The notes under the pieces are model-generated. The model saw only the letters and a program-made list of their open reading frames with translations. It did no database searches and was not told the DNA's origin. Shown here in pieces: positions 54,106 through 63,969 of a stretch of 64,000 nucleotides of DNA (position 1 is the stretch's first letter; each line of letters opens with the position of its first letter). The DNA comes from JAFEDN01 sp963712715 (lineage in GTDB: Bacteria > Pseudomonadota > Gammaproteobacteria > Coxiellales > Coxiellaceae): the NCBI GenBank assembly GCA_963712715.1, contig CAVQJI010000013.1:1-64000 (forward strand), written 5' to 3'. A program made the position numbers and the translations under genes.

Positions 54106-54256
54106 ACTTGAGAGTCCAAAGTTCTCGAGCTTGCCGCGCTTAAGTTTTGTTCATTAAATAGCCGTTAAATTAGAATTCATCCCATCTTTATTTTAGGTAA
54201 AATCAGTTTTGTTTCTAAGAAAATGTTTAACCTAAAAAAAGAGGGATCGAATGTAA

Positions 54257-54436
54257 TTATGGAATATCTGGTTCACCTTAGTCAATCAATTTGCTTTGGC
54301 CTGCCGTCGGAAGCAAACTTTTTTCTGGCTGGTCGTTGTTTTGATCGGATTTAGTATTAAAACAGATTTTCCAGGCGTGACCAGTCTTGGGACTTACTTT
54401 ATGAATAAAAAAGATATTTTGTTAATGAAGCTGTGA
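54257..54436 (+). pseudogene. Transposase N-terminal fragment
   Basis: 59 codons open from a TAA: LWNIWFTLVNQFALACRR, TFFWLVVVLIGFSI, PGVTSLGTYF. This is the typical start of IS4-like transposases, with everything beyond lost. The last codons are encoded by the 43-bp repeat at 54408-54450. The rest of the IS is absent. Confidence 0.5.
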
Positions 54437-54450
54437 TAACATAGAAATTA
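54408..54450 (+). repeat. 43-bp direct repeat, left copy
   Basis: Identical to 55317-55359 (AAAAAGATATTTTGTTAATG...ATAGAAATTA). It lies at the 3' end of the transposase fragment and before the hydrolase pseudogene. The pair brackets 866 bp. The repeat suggests transposition or a duplication that brought the hydrolase gene here. Confidence 0.9.
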
Positions 54451-54478
54451 AGATTAACAACCTTTGGATTCCAGTAGC

Positions 54479-55316
54479 ATGAAAAAATTTTTATGGACAA
54501 ATTTAAAAACACGACTTCAGGTTATTAAGTCTACTGATGGCGGTAATTTTAACTGGTTATTTCTTCCTGGAGGGCCGGGATTGGGTTCTGAATCACTTAC
54601 TGCCCTTACCAAGGTATTAAATTTACCTGGAACAATTTGGCATGTTGATCTTCCTGGTGATGGTTCAAATGTAACTTCAGATGATGAGAAATACTTCTCA
54701 CATTGGTCTGACGCACTGATGGAAGCGGTGAATACGTTGGATAATGTTATTCTAGTGGCACATTCAACAGGAGGAATGTATGCTTTGGCGACGCCACAAC
54801 TTGAAAATCAGCTTACTGGCCTGGTTTTAATGGATTCAGCGCCTGATTCATCATGGCAAGACGAATTTATGAAATATGTCAAATCTCATCCGATAAAAGT
54901 AGTTCAGGAGTTATATTTAAAATATTCAAAAAATCCCAATAATGATTTATTAAAAAAAATAACCATTGCTTCCGCACCCTATTCATTTACAAAAAAGGGA
55001 GTTGCTAAAAGGGGCATCACTTTTTAAAACTTTACCGTTTAATTATAAAACCTGTCAGTGGTCATCGAAAAAATTTTGATATGAACTACAAAGCAATTTG
55101 GATTCCTAAAAAAATTCCAACACTTATATTTTCTGGAGAAAAAGATCAAATTATTCCTTTAAAATTTTTTACTGAATCAAAAAGATTCAAAAGAAAAAAT
55201 ATAATGATCCGATCTATTAAAGGTGCAGGACATTATATCCATGGATTGAAAATCCAAGGGAGGTGGTTGATATTTTCGAAAAATATTATCAATTTTTATT
55301 AAAAATCTCTGGAGGT
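54479..55316 (+). pseudogene. Alpha/beta hydrolase, frameshifted
   Basis: The first part (ATG at 54479, stop 55027) has the oxyanion segment LFLPGGPGLGSESL, the nucleophile elbow VAHSTGGMYAL (Ser) and ILVAHS strand. The next segment 55081-55302, in another frame, has IPTLIFSGEKDQIIPL (catalytic Asp) and GAGHYIHG (His), with a further shift at about 55240 that would restore HYPWIENPREVVDIF. At least two indels break a proline-iminopeptidase or haloperoxidase-like gene. It ends at the right 43-bp repeat. Confidence 0.75.
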
Positions 55317-55359
55317 AAAAAGATATTTTGTTAATGAAGCTGTGATAACATAGAAATTA
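55317..55359 (+). repeat. 43-bp direct repeat, right copy
   Basis: Exact copy of 54408-54450. It abuts the stop codon of the NRPS gene (55360-55362, minus strand), so the duplicated segment may have formed a junction exactly at the end of that gene. Confidence 0.9.
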
Positions 55360-58300
55360 TTAATTATTCACATAGTGAACAATCTCTGATAGCCCTTTCA
55401 CTAATATATTACTATGATTACATTTTAAAAAAATAATCTGCACATTCTCACAATATTGATTAATGTTGTTATCCTTAGACAAAAAAATTGATTCATTCAG
55501 TTTGTCAAAATTAGCATAAGCGTTAGAAGCTTTCCGGTCTATTTGCATCGCCTTGAACAATATAACCTTGGTGTGATGCAAATCTCTAGATAATTTCATC
55601 GTTAATAATAGTATTTCTGCCCTCATCGCGGACAAAATCCTTGTTATATAAGTTTTATCATATTCTAACTGCTCAAGCTGTTGCTTTGTATCAGACAAAA
55701 TGCTAGCAATAATTTGTTTATCAACTAGAACCGGTTGTTTTTTATCAGGAAGAAATGAATCTAATAAAAATACCGTAATCTTTGTTATACCCCTTGATTC
55801 AAGTATTGCTGCCATTTCTAATGCTATCTGTCCACCTAAGGACCAACCTAACAAATAATAATTGTCCTTATTTGACATTGATTCTTGAAAATTTAAATAA
55901 GCTTGAGCCAACTTTGACAAAGTTCTAATTTTCTTCTGATGATGTAAATTATAATTATCAATTCCTAAACAATAAAAATTGTCCTCTAATGAACGTGCTA
56001 ACTCAATATACACTTCACACCCTCCACCATTCCCAGGATGAATCATAATCATGGTATTTTTTTGATTATTATGTTTATTTAATGGAATAGCAAGTTGAAA
56101 GTTTTTATTAAAATCATAAGATTTGCATAAATTTTCTATAGTTCGTGAAGTGAACAACTCAGAAATTTTAATATCAACATTCAATACTTTCTTCGCCTTT
56201 ACAATAAACTGAATAGCCAATATTGAATTACCACCAAGATCAAAAAAATCATCTCGAACGCCGATTTTTTTCTTATTAAATAATTGCTGCCAAATATGAC
56301 AAATTTTGATTTCAAGCGGAAATTTTGGTGGAAAATATTGCTCCTCCACATCAGAAGCAAACGATGGGCTTGGCAAGGCCGCCCTATCTATTTTTCCATG
56401 GGTAGATATAGGTAATTTTTCCATATTAATATAATATTCTGGCACCATATATGCAGGAAGTTTTGTTTGTAAAAAATTCTTTAAATCTTCAACAATGGAT
56501 GTGTTATATAATTCGGCAGTTTTACCTGGGTTATTAGCAACATTCGTTAACTCTATATCATTATCTATATTATATTTAATGAAAATATCTCCATTCTCAT
56601 CACGCAAATATGGAACAATAAGGAGATATAATGGATTATGGATATCAAGAAAAAATTTAACTTTATAATTTGAACTTTCAGTTATCTTTTTGATTTGATT
56701 CAGAGAAAGTATATTTTCATATCTCTTCTCGCTCAGCTTATATTGCTCAATTTGAAAAGTTTTTGCATACTCAATATAATCATCGAGCACTCTTTTGTTC
56801 GGATATTTAATATACTGATACTTTTCACCTAAATTGCTGATAAAATAATTCTTAAACTCAGCTACTTCCGTAAATAACGCTTCATTGAGACAATGAGCAT
56901 TTTCATGTTTATTAATATGTAAGATTATATCATAGCGATAAATATTCATCTCGGTATTAGCATCACCCATCTTGGGAAGGATTTCTACTTGCGTAATTGA
57001 TGACAGCTTATTTTGCAAACTGAAAAAATAGACTGGAGCCACTAATAGTTCTTTTTCTCTACTGGCTAAAAAGTCTATAATTGATTGTGATACTTCGCGA
57101 TTTTGAAATTTTCTCACCGAATAATGAAAACATTGCAGCAATCTAAGATCTCGGACATCGCCAATAAATATTTGCCCTTTATCTCTAATGTTATGAATAG
57201 CTTTAATTATTACCTTCTGCAAATATTCAATGTTTGGAAAATGCTGTATAACAGAATTGAAAATAACAGTGTCATATGCAGCTTTAATTAATTGATAAGG
57301 TATTTCATCAGCTGCGCACGCGAATCCAGCTATTTTCTCTTCTAAATCTTGTTCCCTAGAAACTACTTTGGTGTAATTAATAGCATTTTCAGAAAAATCC
57401 GTTGCGTAATAGAAATCGCAGAAATCAATTAGATTAAATAAAATTAAACCACTACCGCTACCTATTTCTAATATTATCTTCGGCCCTAATTGTTTAATTC
57501 TTGAAACTGTTTCATTTACCCACTCAACCATACTTGGTTCATCAATTTGCGCACCAGTATAAGAACTAATCCAAACATTTATGTTATTTTTGAATTTATT
57601 ACTATCCAGGCTAGAATATTGTGATTCATAAATGGATTTCCAGGAATTTACATATTGGCCGTCATTATTTACCTCTTGTGGTGATGTCCAATATACAACC
57701 AGGTATTTATTTGCATTGAATTCTTTGACTGTTACGACACATTCTCCCACATGGGGGTGCATTGTCAATACGCTTTCAATCTCTTCTAACTCAATACGAT
57801 AACCATGAATTTTAATTTGAAAATCATTTCGACCCTTATAATCTAAATCGCCCGTAGGCAACCAGCGAACCAAATCACCTGTTTTATACAAACGAGTATA
57901 GCCATTTATTTTATCTTTTTCGGTCGCAAATGGATTATTAATAAATTTTTCCATTGTTAATTTGGGCAGATTAAAATAACCTCTTGCTAACCCGGCGCCA
58001 CCAAGATAAAGTTCTCCTATCACACCCATAGGTACTGGCTGTAAATCTCTATCTAATACATATGCTTTTACATTTGGAATCGGCTTTCCGATAGCAGGAG
58101 GGTCTTCACAAGGCTTGCATACTTTAGAGATTGCCTCAATTGCTGATTCTGTTGGCCCATACGTATTCAAACAATAAAATTTTGCTGACCAAATATTCAT
58201 TAATGCTGATGTACATACCTCACCTCCGATAGAAATAGTCTTTAGGAACGGGTACTCATTAATGGATGCTGAAGCCAGTACAGCCGGAGTTAATACTAAT

Positions 58301-60795
58301 ATGGTAATTCTTTCGTTGATTAAAAAGTTTGCCAACTCATCACCCACCAAGGTCTTTTCATTGGCCGGTATGACAAGTGTCGCCCCTGATAGTAATGCAC
58401 CAAATACTTCAGTTACCGAATTATCAAAACTTAACGAAGTATTTTGTAAAACTCTACTTACTTCACTGATATTATAAGCAATGATTTGTGCGCATAAGGT
58501 ATTAACAACATTTCGATGTTCAATCATCACGCCCTTAGGGTTTCCTGTTGTCCCTGAGGTGTAAATCATATAGGCAAGATAATTTGGCTTGACTATATCA
58601 ATATTCAGATTTCGCCTATCTTCCTGCGTTATAATTGTCCAGTCGCGGTCAACGTTAATGAAAAATCTAATTTGATTTAATTTTTTTAGCTCATTTTGTA
58701 TTTTTTTTAATAAATTTTCCTTAGTTAACACGCAAACCGCGCAGCTGTTCTCTAATATATATAAAATTCTCTGAGTGGGATAATCAGGATCGATGGGCAC
58801 ATAAGCAGCCCCGGCCTTTAATATACCCAACATACTGATCACTGCTTCAATTCCATTTCTCATGATTATTGGAATAAAGGTATCAGGAGTTAAAGGGTGG
58901 TTAAAGTGTTCCTGATATTTTTTACGCAAATAACACGCTAATTGATTTGCTTTACCATTTAACTCGTGATAAGTCATTTTAGTTTGTGAGAATTCCAAAG
59001 CAATATGATTTGGAGTTTTATCTACTTGTTTCTCGAATAGTTGCACTAATGTCTTATATTCCGAATAATCAACTTCTGTCATATTCCAGTCATACACAAT
59101 TTGTTGATATTCTTTTGGCGTTAATAATTTCAAATCCTTTAATGTTATTTTGTAGTTTCCACTGATATCCTTAATCAATGTTTTTAGGTGACCAGAAACA
59201 TTTTCCAAAACAAATTTTAAATGCTGCGTATTTTTAATTTTATTTTTATTAATATACCAAGATATTTTTTTCTTATTTGGAAATATTTTTAATATCAAAG
59301 AGGAACTTGATGATAAGATATCTTGTTCTTCTTCACCTCTATCTGCGATGGCTACACTGATGGGTGAATAAATTGCTACATCCTTTAACTCTGGAAATCG
59401 ACAATAAATATCTCGCAAAAATCCATAATGTTTCTTCAATGTTTCAAAATGTTTTTTCACTCGTAAATATACCATTTTAAAATTAAAATCATGCTGTAGA
59501 CTCAACATCAATGGCAGTTGATCTGTAATAAACCCTTTAAGATCATTTGGAACCTTTGTTACACCAAGAATATTAATTCCAACACTATCATGATTGCCAA
59601 TTTTGTAAAGATAAATTAACCATAAACTTAGCATCATAATTAAGAAATCTTTCTTCTTGCCCCCAAATGAAACGAGAAACCGATCAATTATATCATCGGA
59701 CAAAATTATCGATTGAAAAAAATCGCAATTATTCGAGTCGTCATCAGACTCTATAAAAGATAGGAAAGGAAATTCGGAAAATCTTGTTCGCTTGAGTTCG
59801 TTAACCCAAAATAATTCATAACCATGGTATTTTGCACTGATTTTCTGATAATGTTCGAACAATATTGTGGCGGGCAACTCTAAACTAACTCCTTTCGTTA
59901 AATTATACTTCTTCTGTAAGGCTACCAATGAAACTTGTTTTCTCTCAAAATTACTAATTTCCAACAAATCAATAACTCCATTACCAGTTGCTATTTGCCA
60001 TTTATCAGCACAAATTTCTAGCAATAGACCCGGAGATTCTTGTGCAATTTGTGACCTTTTCATCAATTTTTTAATAATAAATACTTCTTGCCCCAGTTTA
60101 AATTTAGGCAACCCAAAACGATTGGGGTAATCTCCAAAATACATTGCTCGGCAAAGTCGCTCAATATCTTCAGCATTATCGCGCCAATCTATCCAGCCAT
60201 TTCCCTTTGATTTTGTTTTAAATGGACGATAAATGCGTTGTGATAAATCTTGAGCATAACGTTGATAGGCGTGAGAGGCTAATTCATCAACCAGTTTTGA
60301 AAAAATGCTGACGGCTTGCTCCATACATTTAATATTTAAACTCAGTGTAGTTTCATCTATTGCTATTGGTATCTTTACCTGCTTCAAGATATCGCCGCCA
60401 TTTATTATTTCATTCATAATATGCCAGCTAATCCCATGCGTTTTTTCATTATTAAGAATTGCCCAGGAAGTTGCATGTTCACCGGCATATTGAGGCAATA
60501 AAGAGAAATGATAATTAATAGCAAAATGCCCGGGATGATTTAATATTTCTGATGGTAGAATTTTGCTGTTGACAATACTAAATAGATAATCATAACTATC
60601 CTTAAGAAGGGATTGCTCAGTTTGAATTAAAGTAGGGAAATAAGATACTTGATGTTGCTTAGCCCACTTAGCTGCTGACTCCAAAGGAGAAACAATTCCT
60701 TTAATTTGATGACCTTTCGCCAACAGTATTTCAGCACATTGAATAAGTGAGTTATGTTCACCAATTAAATAACAACTAAAAATTTTCCGATCCAT
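55360..60795 (-). CDS. Single-module NRPS with formyltransferase and embedded methyltransferase
   Basis: 1811 residues from the ATG at 60795, behind GAGAGAG; an upstream ATG (60837) adds 14. Order: formyltransferase (about 1-310; NYHFSLLPQYAGEH, GGDIL); a partial condensation domain lacking HHxxxDG (about 325-580); adenylation (YTSGTTGNPKG at 745, YKTGDLVRW at 970); a methyltransferase inserted between A8 and A10 (EIGSGSG at 1110); the A10 Lys (GKIDRAALPS, 1468); carrier (DLGGNS, Ser1524); thioesterase (GWSLGG, Ser1652, near the C-terminus). Loads, formylates or methylates one amino acid and releases it. Product unknown. No transporter or phosphopantetheinyl transferase lies beside it. Confidence 0.9.
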   Translation of the reverse strand: MDRKIFSCYLIGEHNSLIQCAEILLAKGHQIKGIVSPLESAAKWAKQHQVSYFPTLIQTEQSLLKDSYDYLFSIVNSKILPSEILNHPGHFAINYHFSLLPQYAGEHATSWAILNNEKTHGISWHIMNEIINGGDILKQVKIPIAIDETTLSLNIKCMEQAVSIFSKLVDELASHAYQRYAQDLSQRIYRPFKTKSKGNGWIDWRDNAEDIERLCRAMYFGDYPNRFGLPKFKLGQEVFIIKKLMKRSQIAQESPGLLLEICADKWQIATGNGVIDLLEISNFERKQVSLVALQKKYNLTKGVSLELPATILFEHYQKISAKYHGYELFWVNELKRTRFSEFPFLSFIESDDDSNNCDFFQSIILSDDIIDRFLVSFGGKKKDFLIMMLSLWLIYLYKIGNHDSVGINILGVTKVPNDLKGFITDQLPLMLSLQHDFNFKMVYLRVKKHFETLKKHYGFLRDIYCRFPELKDVAIYSPISVAIADRGEEEQDILSSSSSLILKIFPNKKKISWYINKNKIKNTQHLKFVLENVSGHLKTLIKDISGNYKITLKDLKLLTPKEYQQIVYDWNMTEVDYSEYKTLVQLFEKQVDKTPNHIALEFSQTKMTYHELNGKANQLACYLRKKYQEHFNHPLTPDTFIPIIMRNGIEAVISMLGILKAGAAYVPIDPDYPTQRILYILENSCAVCVLTKENLLKKIQNELKKLNQIRFFINVDRDWTIITQEDRRNLNIDIVKPNYLAYMIYTSGTTGNPKGVMIEHRNVVNTLCAQIIAYNISEVSRVLQNTSLSFDNSVTEVFGALLSGATLVIPANEKTLVGDELANFLINERITILVLTPAVLASASINEYPFLKTISIGGEVCTSALMNIWSAKFYCLNTYGPTESAIEAISKVCKPCEDPPAIGKPIPNVKAYVLDRDLQPVPMGVIGELYLGGAGLARGYFNLPKLTMEKFINNPFATEKDKINGYTRLYKTGDLVRWLPTGDLDYKGRNDFQIKIHGYRIELEEIESVLTMHPHVGECVVTVKEFNANKYLVVYWTSPQEVNNDGQYVNSWKSIYESQYSSLDSNKFKNNINVWISSYTGAQIDEPSMVEWVNETVSRIKQLGPKIILEIGSGSGLILFNLIDFCDFYYATDFSENAINYTKVVSREQDLEEKIAGFACAADEIPYQLIKAAYDTVIFNSVIQHFPNIEYLQKVIIKAIHNIRDKGQIFIGDVRDLRLLQCFHYSVRKFQNREVSQSIIDFLASREKELLVAPVYFFSLQNKLSSITQVEILPKMGDANTEMNIYRYDIILHINKHENAHCLNEALFTEVAEFKNYFISNLGEKYQYIKYPNKRVLDDYIEYAKTFQIEQYKLSEKRYENILSLNQIKKITESSNYKVKFFLDIHNPLYLLIVPYLRDENGDIFIKYNIDNDIELTNVANNPGKTAELYNTSIVEDLKNFLQTKLPAYMVPEYYINMEKLPISTHGKIDRAALPSPSFASDVEEQYFPPKFPLEIKICHIWQQLFNKKKIGVRDDFFDLGGNSILAIQFIVKAKKVLNVDIKISELFTSRTIENLCKSYDFNKNFQLAIPLNKHNNQKNTMIMIHPGNGGGCEVYIELARSLEDNFYCLGIDNYNLHHQKKIRTLSKLAQAYLNFQESMSNKDNYYLLGWSLGGQIALEMAAILESRGITKITVFLLDSFLPDKKQPVLVDKQIIASILSDTKQQLEQLEYDKTYITRILSAMRAEILLLTMKLSRDLHHTKVILFKAMQIDRKASNAYANFDKLNESIFLSKDNNINQYCENVQIIFLKCNHSNILVKGLSEIVHYVNN

Positions 60796-60837
60796 GTCAA
60801 TTCTCTCTCGCGATTTATCTTTTTGAATCTGATTCAT

Positions 60838-61389
60838 TCAATAATAAATTGAACGACCTCAAATGGAAGCCCAAAGACTCGACATAACTCTTTATTATAG
60901 CAGCTCAACCAGGTCCCTTTCAAAGCCAGGCGCGTATAACTGATAATGAAGCGCTCTGATGAGATGAATTTTGCAGGGAGTTAAGGACGGATTTATAGCG
61001 CTCGATTTATAGCGCTCAGTGACCAAGCCACAGCAATTCCCGGTGAATTTTAACTGGTTGAATAATAGAAATAAACCTGCCTTTATTAAAGATAATTTTC
61101 GTAGAAAATCTTTGCCCGATGGGGGATCGCAAGGGGGAGAGAGCGGAGCGTCTCCCCCTTCATTCCGAGCATCGGCTCTGCCGAGCGCAGGATATAAACC
61201 AGAAAGGAATTCTCGGCTTCGCCGAGAATTCCTGACCAAGCCATTGCCGAGTTGCGATTGGGCCAAAGCGCAGGTATACTCCCTGTATTTCAAGCTTTGG
61301 CGATTGAGCAACTCGGCGAGGGCGCCGGTCAATGAGATGCTAAAAATTCGAAAACTCAGGCGTGATGACTATATATAAAGGGGAAAATC
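60838..61389. other. Intergenic region with palindromic repeats
   Basis: About 550 bp without a convincing gene. Holds the third copy of the trpE-type repeat (61116-61194) and directly after it a perfect dyad GGAATTCTCGG/CCGAGAATTCC (61206-61232). Further on, GCCGAGTTGC (61248) pairs with GCAACTCGGC (61308) as a larger stem. ORFs open here only because the palindromes are GC-rich. Confidence 0.55.
61116..61194 (+). repeat. GGGGGA/TCCCCC palindromic repeat, third copy
   Basis: GATGGGGGATCGCAAGGGGG, a variable centre (AGAGAGCGGAGCGTCT), CCCCCTTCATTCCGAGCATC and GCAGGATA: same units and order as in trpE and the trpG-trpD gap. The variable centre and conserved arms mark it as a mobile palindrome family. 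Confidence 0.8.
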
Positions 61390-62043
61390 ATGTCAAAAGA
61401 CGAAAGTAAAACCGTCAGGTATCGCAAATTGATTGAGGCCGATTCTAAATTCCTGGCTTTACCTCTTGTTCTGGAATTAAATATTTATACATTTCTTCCT
61501 GTCAATGAAGTACTTAGTGTACTGCCGCTTGTTTCAAAGCTATTTCAGCAGAATTGTAAAATCTTTAGTCGCCAATTAGCTCCGGAATTGATAATGCAGC
61601 ACTTGAGGTCAACACAATCACAAATACCGCTCCAATCCAGGCTGGCAGAAGAAGAGCACTCAGAAAATTACGAAACTACTGAGAAAGTATGTTTTCGATT
61701 TAATTTTGTTTCTATAAGCGCGGTTCTTGTCCCCTTAGGGATAAACTATGTGGCTCCCAAAGGGTCACCCTGGCATGATACACTTAACGCTGCTTATACC
61801 AGCGTCCTCCTATTTGCGCTGGGAGTGGTGGCGTTTCGTTTCCTTAGTCCCTACTTTAATAATCGGCAATCTCGCCAAAAGAACCATTTGGAAAAACAGG
61901 TAAAGAATCTTTCCAAATTGAGCATCGTCATAGAGAGCAAAAATCAGGAAAATAAGAATAATAATTGTGAAGAGCTTCCAGCCATGCGCGCCGAGGAAAA
62001 ACTGAATGCTTCTTCGTGTCAGCTGCGCCCATTCGCGCGATAG
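61390..62043 (+). CDS. F-box-like membrane protein (candidate effector)
   Basis: 217 residues. Residues 20-52 give an F-box-like pattern: LALPLVLELNIYTFLPV, then VLSVLPLVSKLFQQNC. Two transmembrane helices follow (residues 103-120 and 137-158; VSISAVLVPLGINYV, TSVLLFALGVVAFRF), then a Lys/Asn-rich coiled tail. An RBS GGGGAAA precedes the ATG. F-box plus membrane anchor could recruit the host SCF ligase to a vacuole. Similarity to a true F-box is weaker than in the CLIM-ending protein. Confidence 0.5.
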   Translation: MSKDESKTVRYRKLIEADSKFLALPLVLELNIYTFLPVNEVLSVLPLVSKLFQQNCKIFSRQLAPELIMQHLRSTQSQIPLQSRLAEEEHSENYETTEKVCFRFNFVSISAVLVPLGINYVAPKGSPWHDTLNAAYTSVLLFALGVVAFRFLSPYFNNRQSRQKNHLEKQVKNLSKLSIVIESKNQENKNNNCEELPAMRAEEKLNASSCQLRPFAR

Positions 62044-62096
62044 GGCAAATAAGAGAGGGTTAATTCATACCCCATCTGTTGATTTTCTCTATTTAT

Positions 62097-62112
62097 GTGT
62101 ATTATAATACAC
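62097..62112. promoter_or_regulatory. Operator palindrome of vapBC
   Basis: GTGTATTATAATACAC is a perfect 16-bp dyad overlapping the likely -10 (TATAAT) and ending 16 bases before the vapB ATG; AGGAGGTG is the RBS. VapB/VapC complexes typically repress such sites. Confidence 0.65.
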
Positions 62113-62128
62113 TTTAGGAGGTGTATTT

Positions 62129-62335
62129 ATGCGTACTAATATCGTTCTTAATAGTGAGTTAGTTAAAGAAGCTTTTCATTATGCGCAGGTGTCCACTAAA
62201 CGGGAACTTATTGATTTGGCGCTGCGTGAATTTATCGCCAATCATAAGCGGCGCGATGTGCGTGTTTTACGTGGAAAAGTTAAGTTACGTGAAGATTATA
62301 ATTATAAATCGCTGCGCAAAGAAAAGGCTGAATAA
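62129..62335 (+). CDS. vapB: VapB-type antitoxin
   Basis: 68 residues. RTNIVLNSELVKEAFHYA and TKRELIDLALREFI are the DNA-binding ribbon-helix-helix part of the VapB/DUF2191 family; the basic, extended tail (HKRRDVRVLRGKVKLRED) wraps the toxin. One base separates its stop from vapC. A strong RBS and operator are directly upstream. Confidence 0.9.
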   Translation: MRTNIVLNSELVKEAFHYAQVSTKRELIDLALREFIANHKRRDVRVLRGKVKLREDYNYKSLRKEKAE

Positions 62336-62740
62336 ATGTTTTTAATTGATACTTCTGTTTGGATTGATTATCTACGGGATAAAAACACCCCTACGACAAA
62401 ATATTTCACAACATTGTTAGATGATGAAATACCTTTTGGCATTACTGGAGTAATTTATCAAGAAATATTGCAGGGAGCTGCTTCAAAATCTGACTTTAAT
62501 TACTTGGTAGATTATTTAGGAACCCAGCGATTTTACCATCTAAAAGATGATATTGTCAGTTATCAATCCGCCGCCAAAATTTATTTTGACTGTCGTCGCA
62601 AAGGGATTACCATCCGCAGTACGATTGATTGTTTTATTGCCCAAATAGCCATTGAAAATGATTTAATCCTGTTTCACAATGATGAAGATTTCAATAAAAT
62701 TTCCGCTGTTGCCCCATCTTTGAAATTACATCGGAATTAG
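62336..62740 (+). CDS. vapC: VapC-type PIN-domain ribonuclease toxin
   Basis: 134 residues, full length. The PIN acidic residues are present: FLIDTSVWIDYLR (Asp), TGVIYQEILQGA (Glu), RSTIDCFIAQIAIEN (Asp) and LFHNDEDFNKI (Asp). It cuts RNA, usually a tRNA or rRNA loop, unless VapB binds it. Coupled to vapB. Confidence 0.93.
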   Translation: MFLIDTSVWIDYLRDKNTPTTKYFTTLLDDEIPFGITGVIYQEILQGAASKSDFNYLVDYLGTQRFYHLKDDIVSYQSAAKIYFDCRRKGITIRSTIDCFIAQIAIENDLILFHNDEDFNKISAVAPSLKLHRN

Positions 62741-62802
62741 GAACCAACTTCCAGTCAGTGAGATTTCTTCGCTGGTTAACAGTAATAACGGCGCCATTTT
62801 TT

Positions 62803-63969
62803 TTAAAGAGCAAAGTCAATCCTTTGCTGTTTTTCCGCGGTTCGATGAGCAGTAGCGCTGGCATGTGTTGTTCGCTTGTGTAATTTATCGTAATATTCAT
62901 CGACTATATATAAAGTAAAAGTTTTTCCCTGTTGCGCGACTTGTCCCCATTGATTACAGGTTGCGCGACTTTCGCTGTTTTCTTTAAAGCGGAGTTTTAA
63001 TATTGGAATGCCGCCATCAGCACTCACTTCTTCGTGAGCTTTCATAATTTTTGGCGGTTTATGTATTGTTTGATCATAAGCTTCAGTAAACCATTCAATC
63101 TCTTCTTCGTGTTTGCTCTCCCTGAGTTTTTCTCTTAATGCCGGGTGCATGGTTATAAAAGTATTAGGAGGACCACCAGGTAAGGTTTTAATCAGACATT
63201 TAGAATCACACGGGTCAAAAGCGCCGAACGTCTCACCAAAAAAAATAGGTGTTCGCGAAAATAACGGGGTGACGCTTTTCTTTTCTTCTGTTTTCTCTTC
63301 AAAAGCTTTTTGTTTTTTAGACTTTCTGGGTTTCCAGTAAATTTGTCCGGGATTAAAATAATGAAATTCATTACTGGATGAATATTTTTCAACTTTAAGG
63401 ATTGGTTTAAATTCTTTTTCCAATTGAAGACGAATTTTTTGAAATTTCTGCTGATTAATCCGCGCAACAGAACCAATGTTCAGGATACCCTGTAAGTTAA
63501 TTATTTCCGTATCGACTATAACCGCACGCATAATCTCTGCTATTTTTTCCTGTTGTTTTTCATCCATGGAAGTAAGATCGAATTGCAAGGTAAAATTTAT
63601 TTCGCCTATATCTTTGAAATCAGGCATTAATTTGGCCGCGTTCAGGATATGGAAATATTCTTCAAAAAACAGATTACATTTAAATGTAAATTCTTTACAA
63701 ATATTTTTTCTGTACCTGAGATCCTGAATTTGATCAAAAAAAGGTTGCCAGGTTTTTTTGCCACGTTGATATTTTATTGGAATCATCTGGATTTTGTATT
63801 CTTCGGGATCAATATACAATGGATTATAACCCCATTCTTTTTTACAAAAAGCAGCCATTACAGGGAACCAAATATGGATGGGAAAGCCACATAAACGACG
63901 ATTAAACGCCTGCAAACATAACAGATCATGATTATCTTGCGTTGCCTGAATGTAATGACCCAGCCTCAT
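62803..63969 (-). CDS. Protein of unknown function
   Basis: 388 residues, no signal peptide or membrane helix. N-terminus MRLGHYIQATQDNHDLL; the central part is charged and Lys-rich (KSKKQKAFEEKTEEKKSV). FTLQFDLTSMDEKQQEKI resembles a ubiquitin-proximal region only by chance. There are single Cys (GFPIHIW, AFCKKEWGYNPLYID) near the start. I see no known domain. It is convergent with vapBC, with about 60 bp between. Lys-rich tail and lack of signal would suit an effector, but that is a guess. Confidence 0.5.
   Translation of the reverse strand: MRLGHYIQATQDNHDLLCLQAFNRRLCGFPIHIWFPVMAAFCKKEWGYNPLYIDPEEYKIQMIPIKYQRGKKTWQPFFDQIQDLRYRKNICKEFTFKCNLFFEEYFHILNAAKLMPDFKDIGEINFTLQFDLTSMDEKQQEKIAEIMRAVIVDTEIINLQGILNIGSVARINQQKFQKIRLQLEKEFKPILKVEKYSSSNEFHYFNPGQIYWKPRKSKKQKAFEEKTEEKKSVTPLFSRTPIFFGETFGAFDPCDSKCLIKTLPGGPPNTFITMHPALREKLRESKHEEEIEWFTEAYDQTIHKPPKIMKAHEEVSADGGIPILKLRFKENSESRATCNQWGQVAQQGKTFTLYIVDEYYDKLHKRTTHASATAHRTAEKQQRIDFAL

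Noticed and set aside
60895..61378. ORFs of 119-145 codons in the NRPS upstream region
   Set aside because: They are made of the palindromic repeat copies, have shadows on the other strand and no start signal.
62691..62900. 69-codon minus-strand ORF at the vapC end
   Set aside because: Shadow in the convergent region between vapC and the 388-residue gene; no motif.
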